Positions 16,167 to 24,864 of a DNA stretch of 64,000 bases are shown piece by piece (position 1 is the first letter of the stretch; each line of letters opens with the position of its first letter). Source of the stretch: Crocinitomicaceae bacterium. Lineage in GTDB: Bacteria > Bacteroidota > Bacteroidia > Flavobacteriales_D > Crocinitomicaceae. Where the stretch lies: positions 22,704 to 86,703 of the forward strand of contig JALQYQ010000047.1 of the NCBI GenBank assembly GCA_023262855.1. Direction: 5' to 3'. The position numbers and the translations under genes were made by a program. The notes under the pieces are model-generated. The model worked only from the letters and a program-made list of their open reading frames with translations, had not been told where the DNA came from and searched no databases.

Positions 16167-17879
16167 ATGAAAATAGAAAAAGCAAAACGCACCTTCGTTG
16201 CAGAAAATTTACAAATCGATAGTTGGGAATCAATCAAAACGTACTTTGATGATTTACTTGCACGTACGATAGAAACAAAGGAAGATTACGCCAAATGGCT
16301 AAAAGACAAAAGTGAATTGGAAGCTGTTTTGGAAGAAGATGCTGCTTGGCGTTACATCAAAATGACAATTGATACACGTGATGAAGCATTGAGTAATGCT
16401 TACACGTTTTTCGTAACGAAAATTCAGCCTGAACTGGCGCCATTTGAAGATCAATTGAATCAAAAATTGGTAAACTCGCCTTATTTTGCTGAGTTGGATA
16501 CAGATCAAGCACATCACATTTATTTCCGTTCGGTAAAAACTGCCTTGGAGTTGTTCCGCGAGGAAAACATTGAAATTGAAGCAGAGTTGAACGAAAAAAG
16601 TCAACAATACGGTTCTATTTCAGCAGCACAAACGATTGAACACGAAGGCGAACAAATCACGATGCAGAAAGCGTCATCTTTGTTAAAAGAACAAGATGAA
16701 ACCTTGCGTAAAACTGTTTTTGAGAAAATGGCTGTACGTCGAGCTGAAGATGCTCAAAAATTGGATGATTTGTACACTGAATTGGTTCAGAAAAGACATC
16801 AACTTGCAATGAATGCTGGATTTGAAAATTTTAGAGATTACAAATTCCAATCGTTGGGACGTTTTGATTATACCAAAGAAGATTGTTTCAATTTCCACAA
16901 TGCGATTAAGAAATTGATTGTTCCAATGGTGAAAACAATCCAACAAGAGAAATTAACTAAATTAGGTAAAACGCAGTTCAAACCGTGGGATGCCGATGTT
17001 GATCCAGATGGAAAAGCGCCGTTGAAACCATTCTCAACAGGTGAAGAATTATTGAACGGAAGCATTGTAATGTTTGATAAAATCGATTCATACTTTGGAA
17101 ATTGTTTGCGTACAATGGACGAAATGGGTCACTTGGATTTGGATTCAAAAGCTGGAAAAGCACCAGGTGGTTATAATTATCCCTTGTATGAAATTGGAGT
17201 TCCATTCATCTTTATGAATTCTGTTGGTGCGCAACGCGATTTGGTGACAATGGTGCACGAAGGTGGACACGCAGTGCATTCATTCTTGAGCAGAGATTTG
17301 GAATTAACTGGTTTCAAAAGTTTACCTTCAGAAGTAGCAGAATTGGCTTCTATGTCGATGGAATTGTTGACCATGAACCTGTGGAACGAATTCTACAAAG
17401 ACGAGCAAGAATTGAACCGTGCGAAGAAAGATCAATTGGAAACAATCTTGAAGATTCTTCCTTGGATTGCTCAAATTGATGAATTCCAGCATTGGGTTTA
17501 CGAAAATCCAACGCATTCGGTTGAAGAACGTCACGCAAAATGGGTTTCAATTTCAAAAGAATACGGAACTGGTTTAACGGATTGGACAGGATTTGAAGCC
17601 GTACAAAAAACAGCATGGCAACGTCAATTGCATTTATTCGAAGTTCCTTTTTATTACATCGAATATGGAATTGCACAATTAGGTGCATTAGGCGTTTGGA
17701 AAAACAGCATGACGAACTTCCAACAAGCGATTGATGCGTACAAAGCGGCTTTGAGTTTGGGGTATACGAAATCAATTCCTGAAATCTATGCAACAGCTGG
17801 AATTCGATTTGATTTCACGGAAGCTTATTTGAAAGAGTTGGCTGATTTTGTTCAAGCGGAACTTTCTTCTTTGAATTAA
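16167..17879 (+). CDS. M3-family oligoendopeptidase (PepF-like)
   Basis: 570 residues of the thimet/oligoendopeptidase F family, a cytoplasmic zinc peptidase that cleaves short peptides. The zinc motif HEGGH is at 364-368, with the third ligand Glu probably in SEVAELASMSMELL about 25 residues later. The tail contains YYIEYGIAQLGALGVWKN and a helical region that closes the active-site cleft. No signal peptide. It begins 14 bp after the terminator of the DUF5606 gene; no separate promoter is obvious, so read-through may contribute. The next gene follows after 35 bp and may be co-transcribed. Confidence 0.93.
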   Translation: MKIEKAKRTFVAENLQIDSWESIKTYFDDLLARTIETKEDYAKWLKDKSELEAVLEEDAAWRYIKMTIDTRDEALSNAYTFFVTKIQPELAPFEDQLNQKLVNSPYFAELDTDQAHHIYFRSVKTALELFREENIEIEAELNEKSQQYGSISAAQTIEHEGEQITMQKASSLLKEQDETLRKTVFEKMAVRRAEDAQKLDDLYTELVQKRHQLAMNAGFENFRDYKFQSLGRFDYTKEDCFNFHNAIKKLIVPMVKTIQQEKLTKLGKTQFKPWDADVDPDGKAPLKPFSTGEELLNGSIVMFDKIDSYFGNCLRTMDEMGHLDLDSKAGKAPGGYNYPLYEIGVPFIFMNSVGAQRDLVTMVHEGGHAVHSFLSRDLELTGFKSLPSEVAELASMSMELLTMNLWNEFYKDEQELNRAKKDQLETILKILPWIAQIDEFQHWVYENPTHSVEERHAKWVSISKEYGTGLTDWTGFEAVQKTAWQRQLHLFEVPFYYIEYGIAQLGALGVWKNSMTNFQQAIDAYKAALSLGYTKSIPEIYATAGIRFDFTEAYLKELADFVQAELSSLN

Positions 17880-17914
17880 TTTGTTGTAAATTGCTTTAAA
17901 TTAATCTCTTGAAC

Positions 17915-19195
17915 ATGAAACCGCTAATCATCTTTTTTGCTCTAACACTCTTTTTCACGGCGAAAAGTCAAACGTATTTTCCTCCGCTGACAGGTACGAC
18001 GTGGGAAACGATTCCACCTTCCGATTTAGGCTGGTGCGACGATTCGATTCAAGTATTGTATGATTTTCTTGAAGGATCGGATTCGAAAGCATTCATCGTG
18101 TTGAAAGATGGAAAAATCGTTCTTGAAAAGTACTTTGGCACCTTCACCCAAGATAGTGTTTGGGTATGGAATTCCGCAGGAAAAACCTTAACGGCTTATG
18201 CAGTTGGAATTGCGCAAACCGAAGGAATGTTGAACATCAACGATCCATCTAGCGATTATTTAGGAACGGGTTGGACAAGCCTCACTCCTACTCAGGAAGC
18301 AGCAATTACCATTCGCCATCAGCTTACAATGACAACTGGTTTGGATGAAGGTGTTTCATTTGATTGCACTGTTCCAGCTTGCTTGCAATACCTTGCCGCT
18401 CCAGGAACACGTTGGTCGTATCATAACAGTCCATACACTTTATTGGATGGTGTTATTGAAAATGCTTCCGGTTTAACCTTGAATCAATTTATTCAGCAGA
18501 AAATCGGGTCTAAAATCGGCATGAACGGTTTGTTTGTTCCTTATGGATATGACAATGTGTTTGTTTCAAAAGCACGCGGAATGGCCCGTTTCGGATTGTT
18601 GCTTTCACAAAATGGCGTTTGGAATACAACGACTGTTCAAAGTGATGTAAATTATTTGAACGACATGCGCACGCCGTCACAAACCTTGAACAATAGTTAC
18701 GGTTATTTAACGTGGCTCAATGGTCAGTCGAGTTTTATGTTACCGAGTTCGCAGCTGGTTTTCCCTGGATCGACCATTCCAAATGCGCCAGACGATTTAT
18801 ACGCGGCCTTAGGAAAGAATGGGCAAATCATCAACGTGGTTCCTTCTCAGGGATTGGTGATTGTTCGCATGGGTTCGTCAATGGGAAACAGTTATGTCGG
18901 CAATCAATACAATGATACCATTTGGCAACACATCAATAACTTAGGTTGTGTAGCTGGCATTGCAGAAAACACGAATGATTTTTGGTCGATTCAAAGCAAT
19001 CCAACGACTGATGTGATTACAATTAATGGACTAAACGAGTCTGATGGTGTTTCACTTTATTCACCAGCAGGTCAACGCATTGAGATTGCGCGAAACAACA
19101 GTGCCTTGAGTGTATCTGCACTTCCACGCGGAATTTATTTTGTGCGCTTGGAACGAAATGGGGTGATGAGAACATTTAAAATTCTTCTTAACTAG
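17915..19195 (+). CDS. Secreted serine hydrolase (beta-lactamase fold) with T9SS domain
   Basis: 426 residues from the ATG at 17915, where the signal peptide MKPLIIFFALTLFFTAKSQ starts. It has class C beta-lactamase/esterase motifs: the nucleophile in SAGK (Ser87 to Lys90) and the second motif YHN (169-171). The third motif (usually KTG or HXG) is not clear; GKNGQ near 305 may replace it. The last 80 residues are a T9SS type A domain (NPTTDVITINGLNE, ALPRGIYFVRLERN, TFKILLN). Such proteins hydrolyse amides or esters, often D-amino peptides; whether it touches peptidoglycan is unknown. It may be co-transcribed with the M3 peptidase gene. Confidence 0.88.
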   Translation: MKPLIIFFALTLFFTAKSQTYFPPLTGTTWETIPPSDLGWCDDSIQVLYDFLEGSDSKAFIVLKDGKIVLEKYFGTFTQDSVWVWNSAGKTLTAYAVGIAQTEGMLNINDPSSDYLGTGWTSLTPTQEAAITIRHQLTMTTGLDEGVSFDCTVPACLQYLAAPGTRWSYHNSPYTLLDGVIENASGLTLNQFIQQKIGSKIGMNGLFVPYGYDNVFVSKARGMARFGLLLSQNGVWNTTTVQSDVNYLNDMRTPSQTLNNSYGYLTWLNGQSSFMLPSSQLVFPGSTIPNAPDDLYAALGKNGQIINVVPSQGLVIVRMGSSMGNSYVGNQYNDTIWQHINNLGCVAGIAENTNDFWSIQSNPTTDVITINGLNESDGVSLYSPAGQRIEIARNNSALSVSALPRGIYFVRLERNGVMRTFKILLN

Positions 19196-19209
19196 AATTT
19201 AGAAGTTAG

Positions 19210-19223
19210 TCCGCCACGGCGGA
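19210..19223. repeat. Dispersed palindrome TCCGCCACGGCGGA
   Basis: A second copy of the element at 16079-16092, with one changed central base. It lies in an AT-rich setting between TAGAATTTAGAAGTTAG and TAGAATTTAGAATTAG direct repeats. Confidence 0.7.
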
Positions 19224-19243
19224 TAGAATTTAGAATTAGTCAG

Positions 19244-19251
19244 TATATTTG
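19244..19251 (+). promoter_or_regulatory. Candidate -7 element of the slyD-like gene (TATATTTG)
   Basis: A perfect TAnnTTTG match 22 bp before the start codon. No clear -33 TTTG at the right distance. Confidence 0.5.
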
Positions 19252-19273
19252 ACCTTTATTTAAAAGAATCAGT

Positions 19274-19780
19274 ATGACAATTCAAGAGAAATTGGTGGTT
19301 TCGTTGAACTACAAACTATCAGATCACAAAACAGGAGAGAAAATCGAAGAGACTAGCACAGAAAATCCGATGGTATTTTTATATGGTGTTGGAGCGATTA
19401 TCCCTGAATTCGAAGAGAATATTTATGGAAAAAAAGTGGGAGATTCTTTTGAGTTTGTCATTAAATCAGAAAACGCTTATGGCACTGCAGATGAGAATCA
19501 AGTTGCAATGATTCCTTTAGATGTTTTCCGTGATCCAAACGGAGAGTTCAATCCAGAACATTTTCCAGTTGGAGCTTTAATTCCAATGTCAGATAACGAA
19601 GGAAACAATTTACGTGGACGCGTTGTTGAAGTGACTCCAGAATTAATTAAAATGGACTTCAACCACCCATTAGCAGGAACAGATTTACATTTCATCGGTG
19701 AAGTGTTGGCAATTCGCGAAGCATCACAAGACGAAATTGATCATGGACACGTTCACGGAGAGCACGGACATCATCACTAA
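19274..19780 (+). CDS. slyD: FKBP-type peptidyl-prolyl isomerase, SlyD-like
   Basis: 168 residues. The FKBP core begins KLVVSLNYKLSDHKTGEKIE and has the SlyD-type pattern PMVFLYGVGAIIPEFEENIY, with the insert-in-flap domain at about 70-130 (GEFNPEHFPVGALIPMSDNE). The C-terminus has HGHVHGEHGHHH, a metal-binding His tail as in SlyD. It catalyses cis-trans isomerisation of proline peptides, assists folding and can hold nickel or zinc. It is cytoplasmic, without signal peptide. A -7 box and a terminator flank it, so it is monocistronic. Confidence 0.93.
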   Translation: MTIQEKLVVSLNYKLSDHKTGEKIEETSTENPMVFLYGVGAIIPEFEENIYGKKVGDSFEFVIKSENAYGTADENQVAMIPLDVFRDPNGEFNPEHFPVGALIPMSDNEGNNLRGRVVEVTPELIKMDFNHPLAGTDLHFIGEVLAIREASQDEIDHGHVHGEHGHHH

Positions 19781-19799
19781 GAAAAAATAAACGATTGAG

Positions 19800-19830
19800 A
19801 AAAGGAATGACGCAGGTTGTTCCTTTTTTT
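19800..19830 (+). terminator. Intrinsic terminator after slyD-like gene
   Basis: AAAAGGAA / TTCCTTTT with a 12-nt loop and a run of seven T. Confidence 0.85.
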
Positions 19831-19849
19831 GTTGAATTTGAATTCATTA

Positions 19850-20026
19850 TTATTTTCTATCTTTCCATTTGTACCCACCTTTTTTCAATGGTATACGTTC
19901 AAAATTGTTTTTTTTTGACATTTCCATAACCTTATCAATGTCTTTTTTAGTTTCATGAATTTGCTTGGTTTGTTGGTTAACACAGCCAATACAAAAGAGA
20001 ATCAATGAAATATAAAAACCTTTCAT
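19850..20026 (-). CDS. Small lipoprotein, 58 residues, unknown function
   Basis: An ATG at 20026 begins a clear lipoprotein signal, MKGFYISLILFCIGCVNQQ, with lipidation Cys15. The mature part is about 43 residues, basic and helical (KKDIDKVMEMSKKNNFERI, then PLKKGGYKWKDRK). The signal peptide plus a steady frame to the TAA at 19850 supports it as a real gene. It starts 21 bp after the next lipoprotein gene upstream and is probably in the same transcript. Confidence 0.65.
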   Translation of the reverse strand: MKGFYISLILFCIGCVNQQTKQIHETKKDIDKVMEMSKKNNFERIPLKKGGYKWKDRK

Positions 20027-20047
20027 AATTTTCTAACTATATGTTGA

Positions 20048-20428
20048 TTACAATTTACCTAAAAAGCCATTAATTCTATATTCTCCCTTTTCATTTTTCA
20101 AAATTAAAAAACCATGTGGCGCATCGAGATCACTTCTATTGGAACCGATGTCAATAATTGTTTCATGCGACTCTTCATGAATTGAATAGAATACGTTTGA
20201 GGAAGTCAAATCCTTTGCAATTGAATCAAGAAATGCTGTATTCTTTAAAGAATCTGACCAATCCAATACACTCAAAAAACCTTCATTCGTGCAAATTTTA
20301 TTGATCCGATTAATGTTATGCGATTTTAGTTCTTTGGCAAGTATCGACAAACCATTTCGATTTAATGGCTCATTTGAAGTACAGCTAAGCAGTAATAAAC
20401 CTAAAAACAAAACAAATAAGAACTTCAT
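20048..20428 (-). CDS. Lipoprotein, unknown function
   Basis: 126 residues with lipobox LLLSCTS (Cys16). The mature part (about 110 residues) has an alpha-plus-beta pattern ending in GFLILKNEKGEYRINGFLGK. It does not match a family I know; the size and strands would suit an NTF2-like or small lipocalin-like fold. First of a two-lipoprotein unit with the 58-residue gene. Its promoter would lie in the repeat-bearing region to the right. Confidence 0.65.
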   Translation of the reverse strand: MKFLFVLFLGLLLLSCTSNEPLNRNGLSILAKELKSHNINRINKICTNEGFLSVLDWSDSLKNTAFLDSIAKDLTSSNVFYSIHEESHETIIDIGSNRSDLDAPHGFLILKNEKGEYRINGFLGKL

Positions 20429-20560
20429 AAAAGAGATTTAGTTACGTTTTTTAATCTCTGAAAGATAATAGAAATTATTTATATCAACAATTTTAAAACA
20501 ATTAATGAGTGGTGGTTCGTAAATATCACATCTACAAAAAGCTTTACCACTTACCACTAC

Positions 20561-20837
20561 AACCCTGAAGGGGTTGAATGAGAGCCCAGAGCAGAGAATC
20601 GAGAACCGAGAGTCGACATGCCTGTCGTAGCCTCCAGCGCAGACAGGAAATCGAGATTAGCCCAAAACCCTGAAGGGGTTGAATCATTAACCTTTTACTA
20701 AAAACAAAAAAAGGGACGCGATAAATCGACGTCCCTACGATTAGATTTAATGTTGTAAATCAATCCCAACCCTGAAGGGGTTGAATCTTAATACTACAAA
20801 ACCTTACAACTGATTCACAACCCTGAAGGGGTTGAAT
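20561..20837. repeat. Four exact copies of a 19-bp hairpin repeat
   Basis: AACCCTGAAGGGGTTGAAT occurs at 20561-20579, 20666-20684, 20768-20786 and 20819-20837. Each contains an AACCC/GGGTT inverted repeat. Start-to-start distances are 105, 102 and 51 bp, so near multiples of 51. The intervening DNA is unrelated. It is not a CRISPR array: spacing is uneven and no cas gene is near. Confidence 0.9.
20712..20736. repeat. Palindrome AGGGACG-CGATAAATCG-ACGTCCCT
   Basis: Outer arms AGGGAC/GTCCCT and inner arms CGAT/ATCG form a stable cruciform or hairpin inside the third repeat interval. Its GC-rich form inside AT-rich DNA points to a short mobile or REP-like element. Confidence 0.75.
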
Positions 20838-21030
20838 AATTAAAATGAATAATGGTTAAACTAAAGAATAAAAAAATACTCAAAAATGAATTAAAAAAAT
20901 AATGCACCTTTTTCCTTTTTTTAAAACAAATATTCGCCTTTTATCAAAACAAATAATGTCCTGAATTGTCTATTCTATAGTGCATGAATAAATAGTTGTT
21001 TAAACCCTTTTCATGTGCTTTACTTAGGAC

Positions 21031-21684
21031 ATGGATATGGAAAAAACCTTTCGTTTAAATGATATTCTCGCACTTGAAAAGCAAAAGCGTACAAATTTAA
21101 TCAACAGCATTGGAGGATTTAAAAGTGTTGGTTTGATTGGAACACAAAACAAACTGGGACAAACAAATCTCGGTATTTTCAGTTCTATCATCCACATAGG
21201 AGCGCATCCTCCATTGATTGGTTTAATTTTTCGACCGAGTAACCCAATGCGCGACACACTTTCAAACATTCTTGAAACAGGATATTATACAATTAATCAC
21301 ATCCATGAAGGAATTCTGTCGCAAGCGCACCAAACGTCTGCGCATTATCCAGCAGAACAATCCGAATTTGAAGCAGTAGGACTTAGTCCTTCCTATATAG
21401 ATTCAATTCCGGCTCCTTTTGTGGCGGAAAGCAAGATTCAGATTGGTGTTCAATTCAAAGAAAAACTAGAAATAAAAAGTAACAATACACAATTAGTTGT
21501 AGGAGAAATTGTTTTCATAAAAGTCCCAGAAAACTGTTTGGGCGCTGATGGATTCGTTCATCTGGATAAAGTTAACACGCTCACTTGCTCGGGGTTAGAC
21601 GCGTATCACTCAACCAATTCAATCAATCGTTTTAGTTACGCAAAACCGAATAAAGACTTAACATCGCTCCTTTCCAATGAATAA
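21031..21684 (+). CDS. Flavin reductase family protein
   Basis: 217 residues of the FMN-binding split-barrel (flavin reductase-like) family. Segments typical of it are [40 protein letters not shown] and [13 protein letters not shown]. Members reduce FMN/FAD with NAD(P)H or hold FMN. It is the first gene of a light-response operon; the next gene starts inside its last codons (8-bp overlap), so translation is coupled. A role in providing or sensing reduced flavin for the FAD-dependent photolyases is a reasonable inference. An alternative ATG lies two codons later. Confidence 0.85.
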   Translation: MDMEKTFRLNDILALEKQKRTNLINSIGGFKSVGLIGTQNKLGQTNLGIFSSIIHIGAHPPLIGLIFRPSNPMRDTLSNILETGYYTINHIHEGILSQAHQTSAHYPAEQSEFEAVGLSPSYIDSIPAPFVAESKIQIGVQFKEKLEIKSNNTQLVVGEIVFIKVPENCLGADGFVHLDKVNTLTCSGLDAYHSTNSINRFSYAKPNKDLTSLLSNE

Positions 21685-23194
21685 AACTGCTCTGTCAATT
21701 GTTTGGTTCAAGCGCGACTTACGTGTGAGCGATCATGCTGCTTTACACAGGGCACAGCAGGGGAATTTACCGATTCTCCTACTCTATTGCTTTGAACCTT
21801 CGATTATGGAGTACGATGATTCAGACACACGTCATTGGCGTTTTGTCTATGAATCGCTGTTAGACCTACAAAAAAGCTTCAATGCTTCGAACGCGAAACT
21901 TCACATTTTCTTTAATGAAGCTGAATTTGTCTTTCGAAAATTAGCAGAGAAGTATAAAATTGAAGCGGTATATTCTCATCAGGAAATTGGGAATAAATTA
22001 ACTTTTGACCGCGATCTCCGATTAAAACGTTTCTTCAAAGAGCAATCAATAGCGTGGCAAGAATTCCAAACAAATGGTATTATTCGCGGACTAAAAAACC
22101 GAATGACCTGGGATGAACAGTGGAAAAAAGTAATGACTTCCCCCTATTATCCTTTTGAGGCAAGTGTTGGAACTTTTTTTGAACTTTCCAATGACGATGA
22201 ACACGAATTAAAAGGACCCGACTTACCAACTGAAATTACACAACGCAACACGTCTTTTCAGGAAGGTGGAGAATCGTGGGCATGGAAATACTTAAAAAGT
22301 TTTATTTCGGAACGCTACGTCAATTACAGCAAGCATATTTCAAAACCATTGTTGAGTCGCACGGGTTGTAGTCGACTTTCGCCTTATTTAGCTTACGGAA
22401 ACATCAGTATGAGAATGGTGTATCAAGTTACCATTCAGAATTACGAAACGTCTCGAAATAAACGAGCATTATCCAATTTCATTTCACGTTTGCATTGGCA
22501 TTGTCATTTCATTCAAAAGTTTGAAAGTGAATGTCGGATGGAATTTGAGAATGTCAATCGTGCATTTGATGCGGTAGTAAAACAAAAAAACGAGGCTTAC
22601 ATTTCTGCTTGGCAGCAAGGAAAAACTGGCGTTCCAATTGTTGATGCGTGCATGCGTTGTTTGGTTGAAACAGGTTATATCAATTTTCGCATGCGTGCGA
22701 TGGTGGTTTCCTTTTTCGTTTTTAACCTTTGGCAAGATTGGCGCGAGTTGCATTATTTAGCGCGTCAATTTTTGGATTATGAACCGGGAATTCATTACCC
22801 ACAATTACAAATGCAAGCTGGCGTTACAGGCATTAATACCGTGCGCATTTACAATCCGATTAAAAATTCGGAAGATCACGATTCAGAGGGACTTTTCATC
22901 AAACGATGGCTACCAGAATTGAAGAACATTCCGCCACATTTGATTCACGAACCTTGGAAATTGAGTTGGATGGAACAACAACTCTACGGCTGTGAAATTG
23001 GCAAAGACTACCCTGCTCCTATTGTCGATTTGGAAGAAACACGTAAATACGCGAGTGATGTTATTTGGTCATTTCGCAAGAATACTGAAGTTAAAATCGA
23101 AGGACAACGAATCTTAAACATGCATGTCAGCCAAGATTCAACACGTAAATCGAAATCAAATGCGAAACGTAAAAAAGCAACACCTACCGACTAA
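21677..23194 (+). CDS. Photolyase/cryptochrome family protein
   Basis: 505 residues. The N-terminal Rossmann domain ([20 protein letters not shown]) binds an antenna cofactor; the helical FAD domain has [40 protein letters not shown], and a segment with [15 protein letters not shown]. The later part ([20 protein letters not shown]) resembles plant-like cryptochrome/class III photolyases more than DASH. It uses blue light to split pyrimidine dimers or signals light; the exact substrate cannot be fixed by eye. The C-terminal tail is Lys-rich. Overlaps the DUF2256 gene by 35 bp. Confidence 0.93.
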   Translation: MNKTALSIVWFKRDLRVSDHAALHRAQQGNLPILLLYCFEPSIMEYDDSDTRHWRFVYESLLDLQKSFNASNAKLHIFFNEAEFVFRKLAEKYKIEAVYSHQEIGNKLTFDRDLRLKRFFKEQSIAWQEFQTNGIIRGLKNRMTWDEQWKKVMTSPYYPFEASVGTFFELSNDDEHELKGPDLPTEITQRNTSFQEGGESWAWKYLKSFISERYVNYSKHISKPLLSRTGCSRLSPYLAYGNISMRMVYQVTIQNYETSRNKRALSNFISRLHWHCHFIQKFESECRMEFENVNRAFDAVVKQKNEAYISAWQQGKTGVPIVDACMRCLVETGYINFRMRAMVVSFFVFNLWQDWRELHYLARQFLDYEPGIHYPQLQMQAGVTGINTVRIYNPIKNSEDHDSEGLFIKRWLPELKNIPPHLIHEPWKLSWMEQQLYGCEIGKDYPAPIVDLEETRKYASDVIWSFRKNTEVKIEGQRILNMHVSQDSTRKSKSNAKRKKATPTD

Positions 23195-23300
23195 GGTCTG
23201 CCCTGTTTGTGAACGTCCATTTACCTGGCGAAAAAAATGGGAAAAGGTTTGGAACGAGGTCATTTATTGCAGCGATCGTTGCCGTAAAACAAAGAAATGA
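23160..23300 (+). CDS. DUF2256 zinc-binding mini-protein
   Basis: 46 residues, starting at an ATG inside the 3' end of the photolyase gene and stopping with ATGA overlap onto the next one. The motif [19 protein letters not shown] followed by YCSDRCRK is the DUF2256 signature: two CxxC-like pairs that suggest a zinc ribbon. DUF2256 genes often sit next to photolyase genes across bacteria. Its work is unknown. The match of motif, position and overlaps makes it secure despite its size. Confidence 0.9.
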   Translation: MRNVKKQHLPTKVCPVCERPFTWRKKWEKVWNEVIYCSDRCRKTKK

Positions 23301-24841
23301 TGGAAGAAAAAAAGATAGTACGACTGCTTCTCGGAGATCAATTGAATTACGCTCATTCGTGGTTTAGAACGGTGCATCCAAACGTTACATACGTTTTCAT
23401 GGAAATCAGAACGGAGACAGATTACACCGTTCATAATATCCAAAAAGTACTTGGATTCTTTGCTGCCATGCGCGAATTTGCCGATTGGTTGCGTGAAAAC
23501 AAGCACCAGGTAATTTACCTGCATTTGAACGATGAGGACAATCTTCAATCCTTTGAAAAAAACATTCAAGCACTGATTCAACAGCATTCTTTTACTCATT
23601 TTGAATACCAACTTCCCGATGAATACCGCGTCGATGAAGTTCTGAGTCAATTATCCTCGAAACTCAGTATTTCAAGTGCTTTCGTTGATTCCGAACATTT
23701 CTTTGGAACGCGTGACGAATTGAGCCAGTTTTTCGAAGGAAAGAAAATGCTTTTGATGGAGAGTTTTTACCGCCACATGCGCACAAAGCACAAGGTTTTA
23801 ATGGATGGCTCACTTCCAACCACTGGGCAATGGAACTACGATTCAGACAACCGTAAGAAATTACCAAATCAACACAAACCAACTGAACCATTGGTGTTTG
23901 ACAACGACGTTTCGTCGATATACAAAGAGCTCCAAGTTGCGCAAATAAAAACGCTAGGAACCTGTGATCCGAAACGGTTTATTTGGCCCGTCAATCGTCA
24001 ACAATCCTTGGACTTATTGCGCTTCTTTATTGAGAATTGTTTGCCTTTGTTTGGAACGTATCAGGACGCTATGATGCCTCAGGAGTGGTCGCTTTATCAT
24101 TCTCGCCTGTCGTTTTCCATGAATACCAAAATGCTTTCTCCAATGGAAGTCATTCAAGCGGCGATTGACCAATGGAAACAACATCCAACAACCATCGAAT
24201 TCAATCAATTGGAAGGTTTTGTTCGACAAATCATCGGTTGGCGGGAATACATGCGCGGAATTTATTGGAAGGAAATGCCACGGTACCGCGATTTGAATTT
24301 TTTCCAGCACCAACGGTCCTTACCTGAATGGTTTTGGACGGGAAAAACAAAGATGAATTGTATGCGAGACGCCATTCAGCAATCTTTGAATTACGCCTAT
24401 GCCCACCACATTCAACGCTTGATGATTACGGGAAATTTTGCCCTATTGGCTGGCGTTCATCCGGATGAAGTGGATCAGTGGTATTTGGGAATTTACATTG
24501 ATGCCTTGGAATGGGTTGAAATCACGAACACGCGTGGAATGAGTCAATTTGCAGATGGCGGAATTGTTGGGACGAAACCCTATGTTAGTTCAGCCACATA
24601 CATTGATAAAATGAGTCATTACTGCGGCACTTGTTACTATTCTAAAGCGAAAAAAGTGGGCGAAAAAGCCTGTCCTTTCAATAGTCTTTATTGGAATTTT
24701 TATGATCAACATGAGGATAAACTAGCGAAAAACCCACGCATTGGGATGATGTACAATGTTTGGCGAAAGATGAAACCCGAAGATAAAGCAGCACTTTTGG
24801 AGCAAGCAGCCTACTACATCGATCACATCAATGAACTTTGA
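23297..24841 (+). CDS. Fe-S bacterial cryptochrome/(6-4) photolyase (PhrB-like, DPRP family)
   Basis: 514 residues of the deoxyribodipyrimidine photolyase-related family, prokaryotic (6-4) photolyases with a [4Fe-4S] cluster. The four cluster cysteines are readable: Cys355 (KMNCMRD), Cys443 and Cys446 (YCGTCYY) and Cys459 (KACPFN). The paired His 370-371 in [18 protein letters not shown] is the family's active-site region. It starts inside the DUF2256 stop (ATGATGG). Predicted to repair (6-4) photoproducts with FAD, a ribolumazine antenna and light, as known for Agrobacterium PhrB. Confidence 0.94.
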   Translation: MMEEKKIVRLLLGDQLNYAHSWFRTVHPNVTYVFMEIRTETDYTVHNIQKVLGFFAAMREFADWLRENKHQVIYLHLNDEDNLQSFEKNIQALIQQHSFTHFEYQLPDEYRVDEVLSQLSSKLSISSAFVDSEHFFGTRDELSQFFEGKKMLLMESFYRHMRTKHKVLMDGSLPTTGQWNYDSDNRKKLPNQHKPTEPLVFDNDVSSIYKELQVAQIKTLGTCDPKRFIWPVNRQQSLDLLRFFIENCLPLFGTYQDAMMPQEWSLYHSRLSFSMNTKMLSPMEVIQAAIDQWKQHPTTIEFNQLEGFVRQIIGWREYMRGIYWKEMPRYRDLNFFQHQRSLPEWFWTGKTKMNCMRDAIQQSLNYAYAHHIQRLMITGNFALLAGVHPDEVDQWYLGIYIDALEWVEITNTRGMSQFADGGIVGTKPYVSSATYIDKMSHYCGTCYYSKAKKVGEKACPFNSLYWNFYDQHEDKLAKNPRIGMMYNVWRKMKPEDKAALLEQAAYYIDHINEL

Positions 24842-24864
24842 GAAACTTCACAAAATTAACGCAC

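Larger units (their letters stand above)
20429..21030. other. Gene-free, repeat-rich region upstream of the photolyase operon
   Basis: 602 bp with no credible gene. It holds four copies of a 19-bp repeat (20561-20837), a GGGAC palindrome (20712-20736), a GC-rich block with CCTGTC...GACAGG inverted arms near 20622-20648, and, close to the flavin reductase gene, two direct copies of AAAACAAATA (20923-20932 and 20946-20955). The last may be regulatory sites for the light operon. Confidence 0.6.

Noticed and set aside
20561..20837. CRISPR array
   Set aside because: Only four 19-bp repeats with intervals of 86, 83 and 32 bp, each repeat a hairpin; no cas genes, no leader. Best called dispersed repeats.
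24838..24864. TTG start for the DASH cryptochrome
   Set aside because: Adds nine residues that do not fit the family; the ATG at 24865 starts exactly at the conserved KTAIVWFKTDLR.
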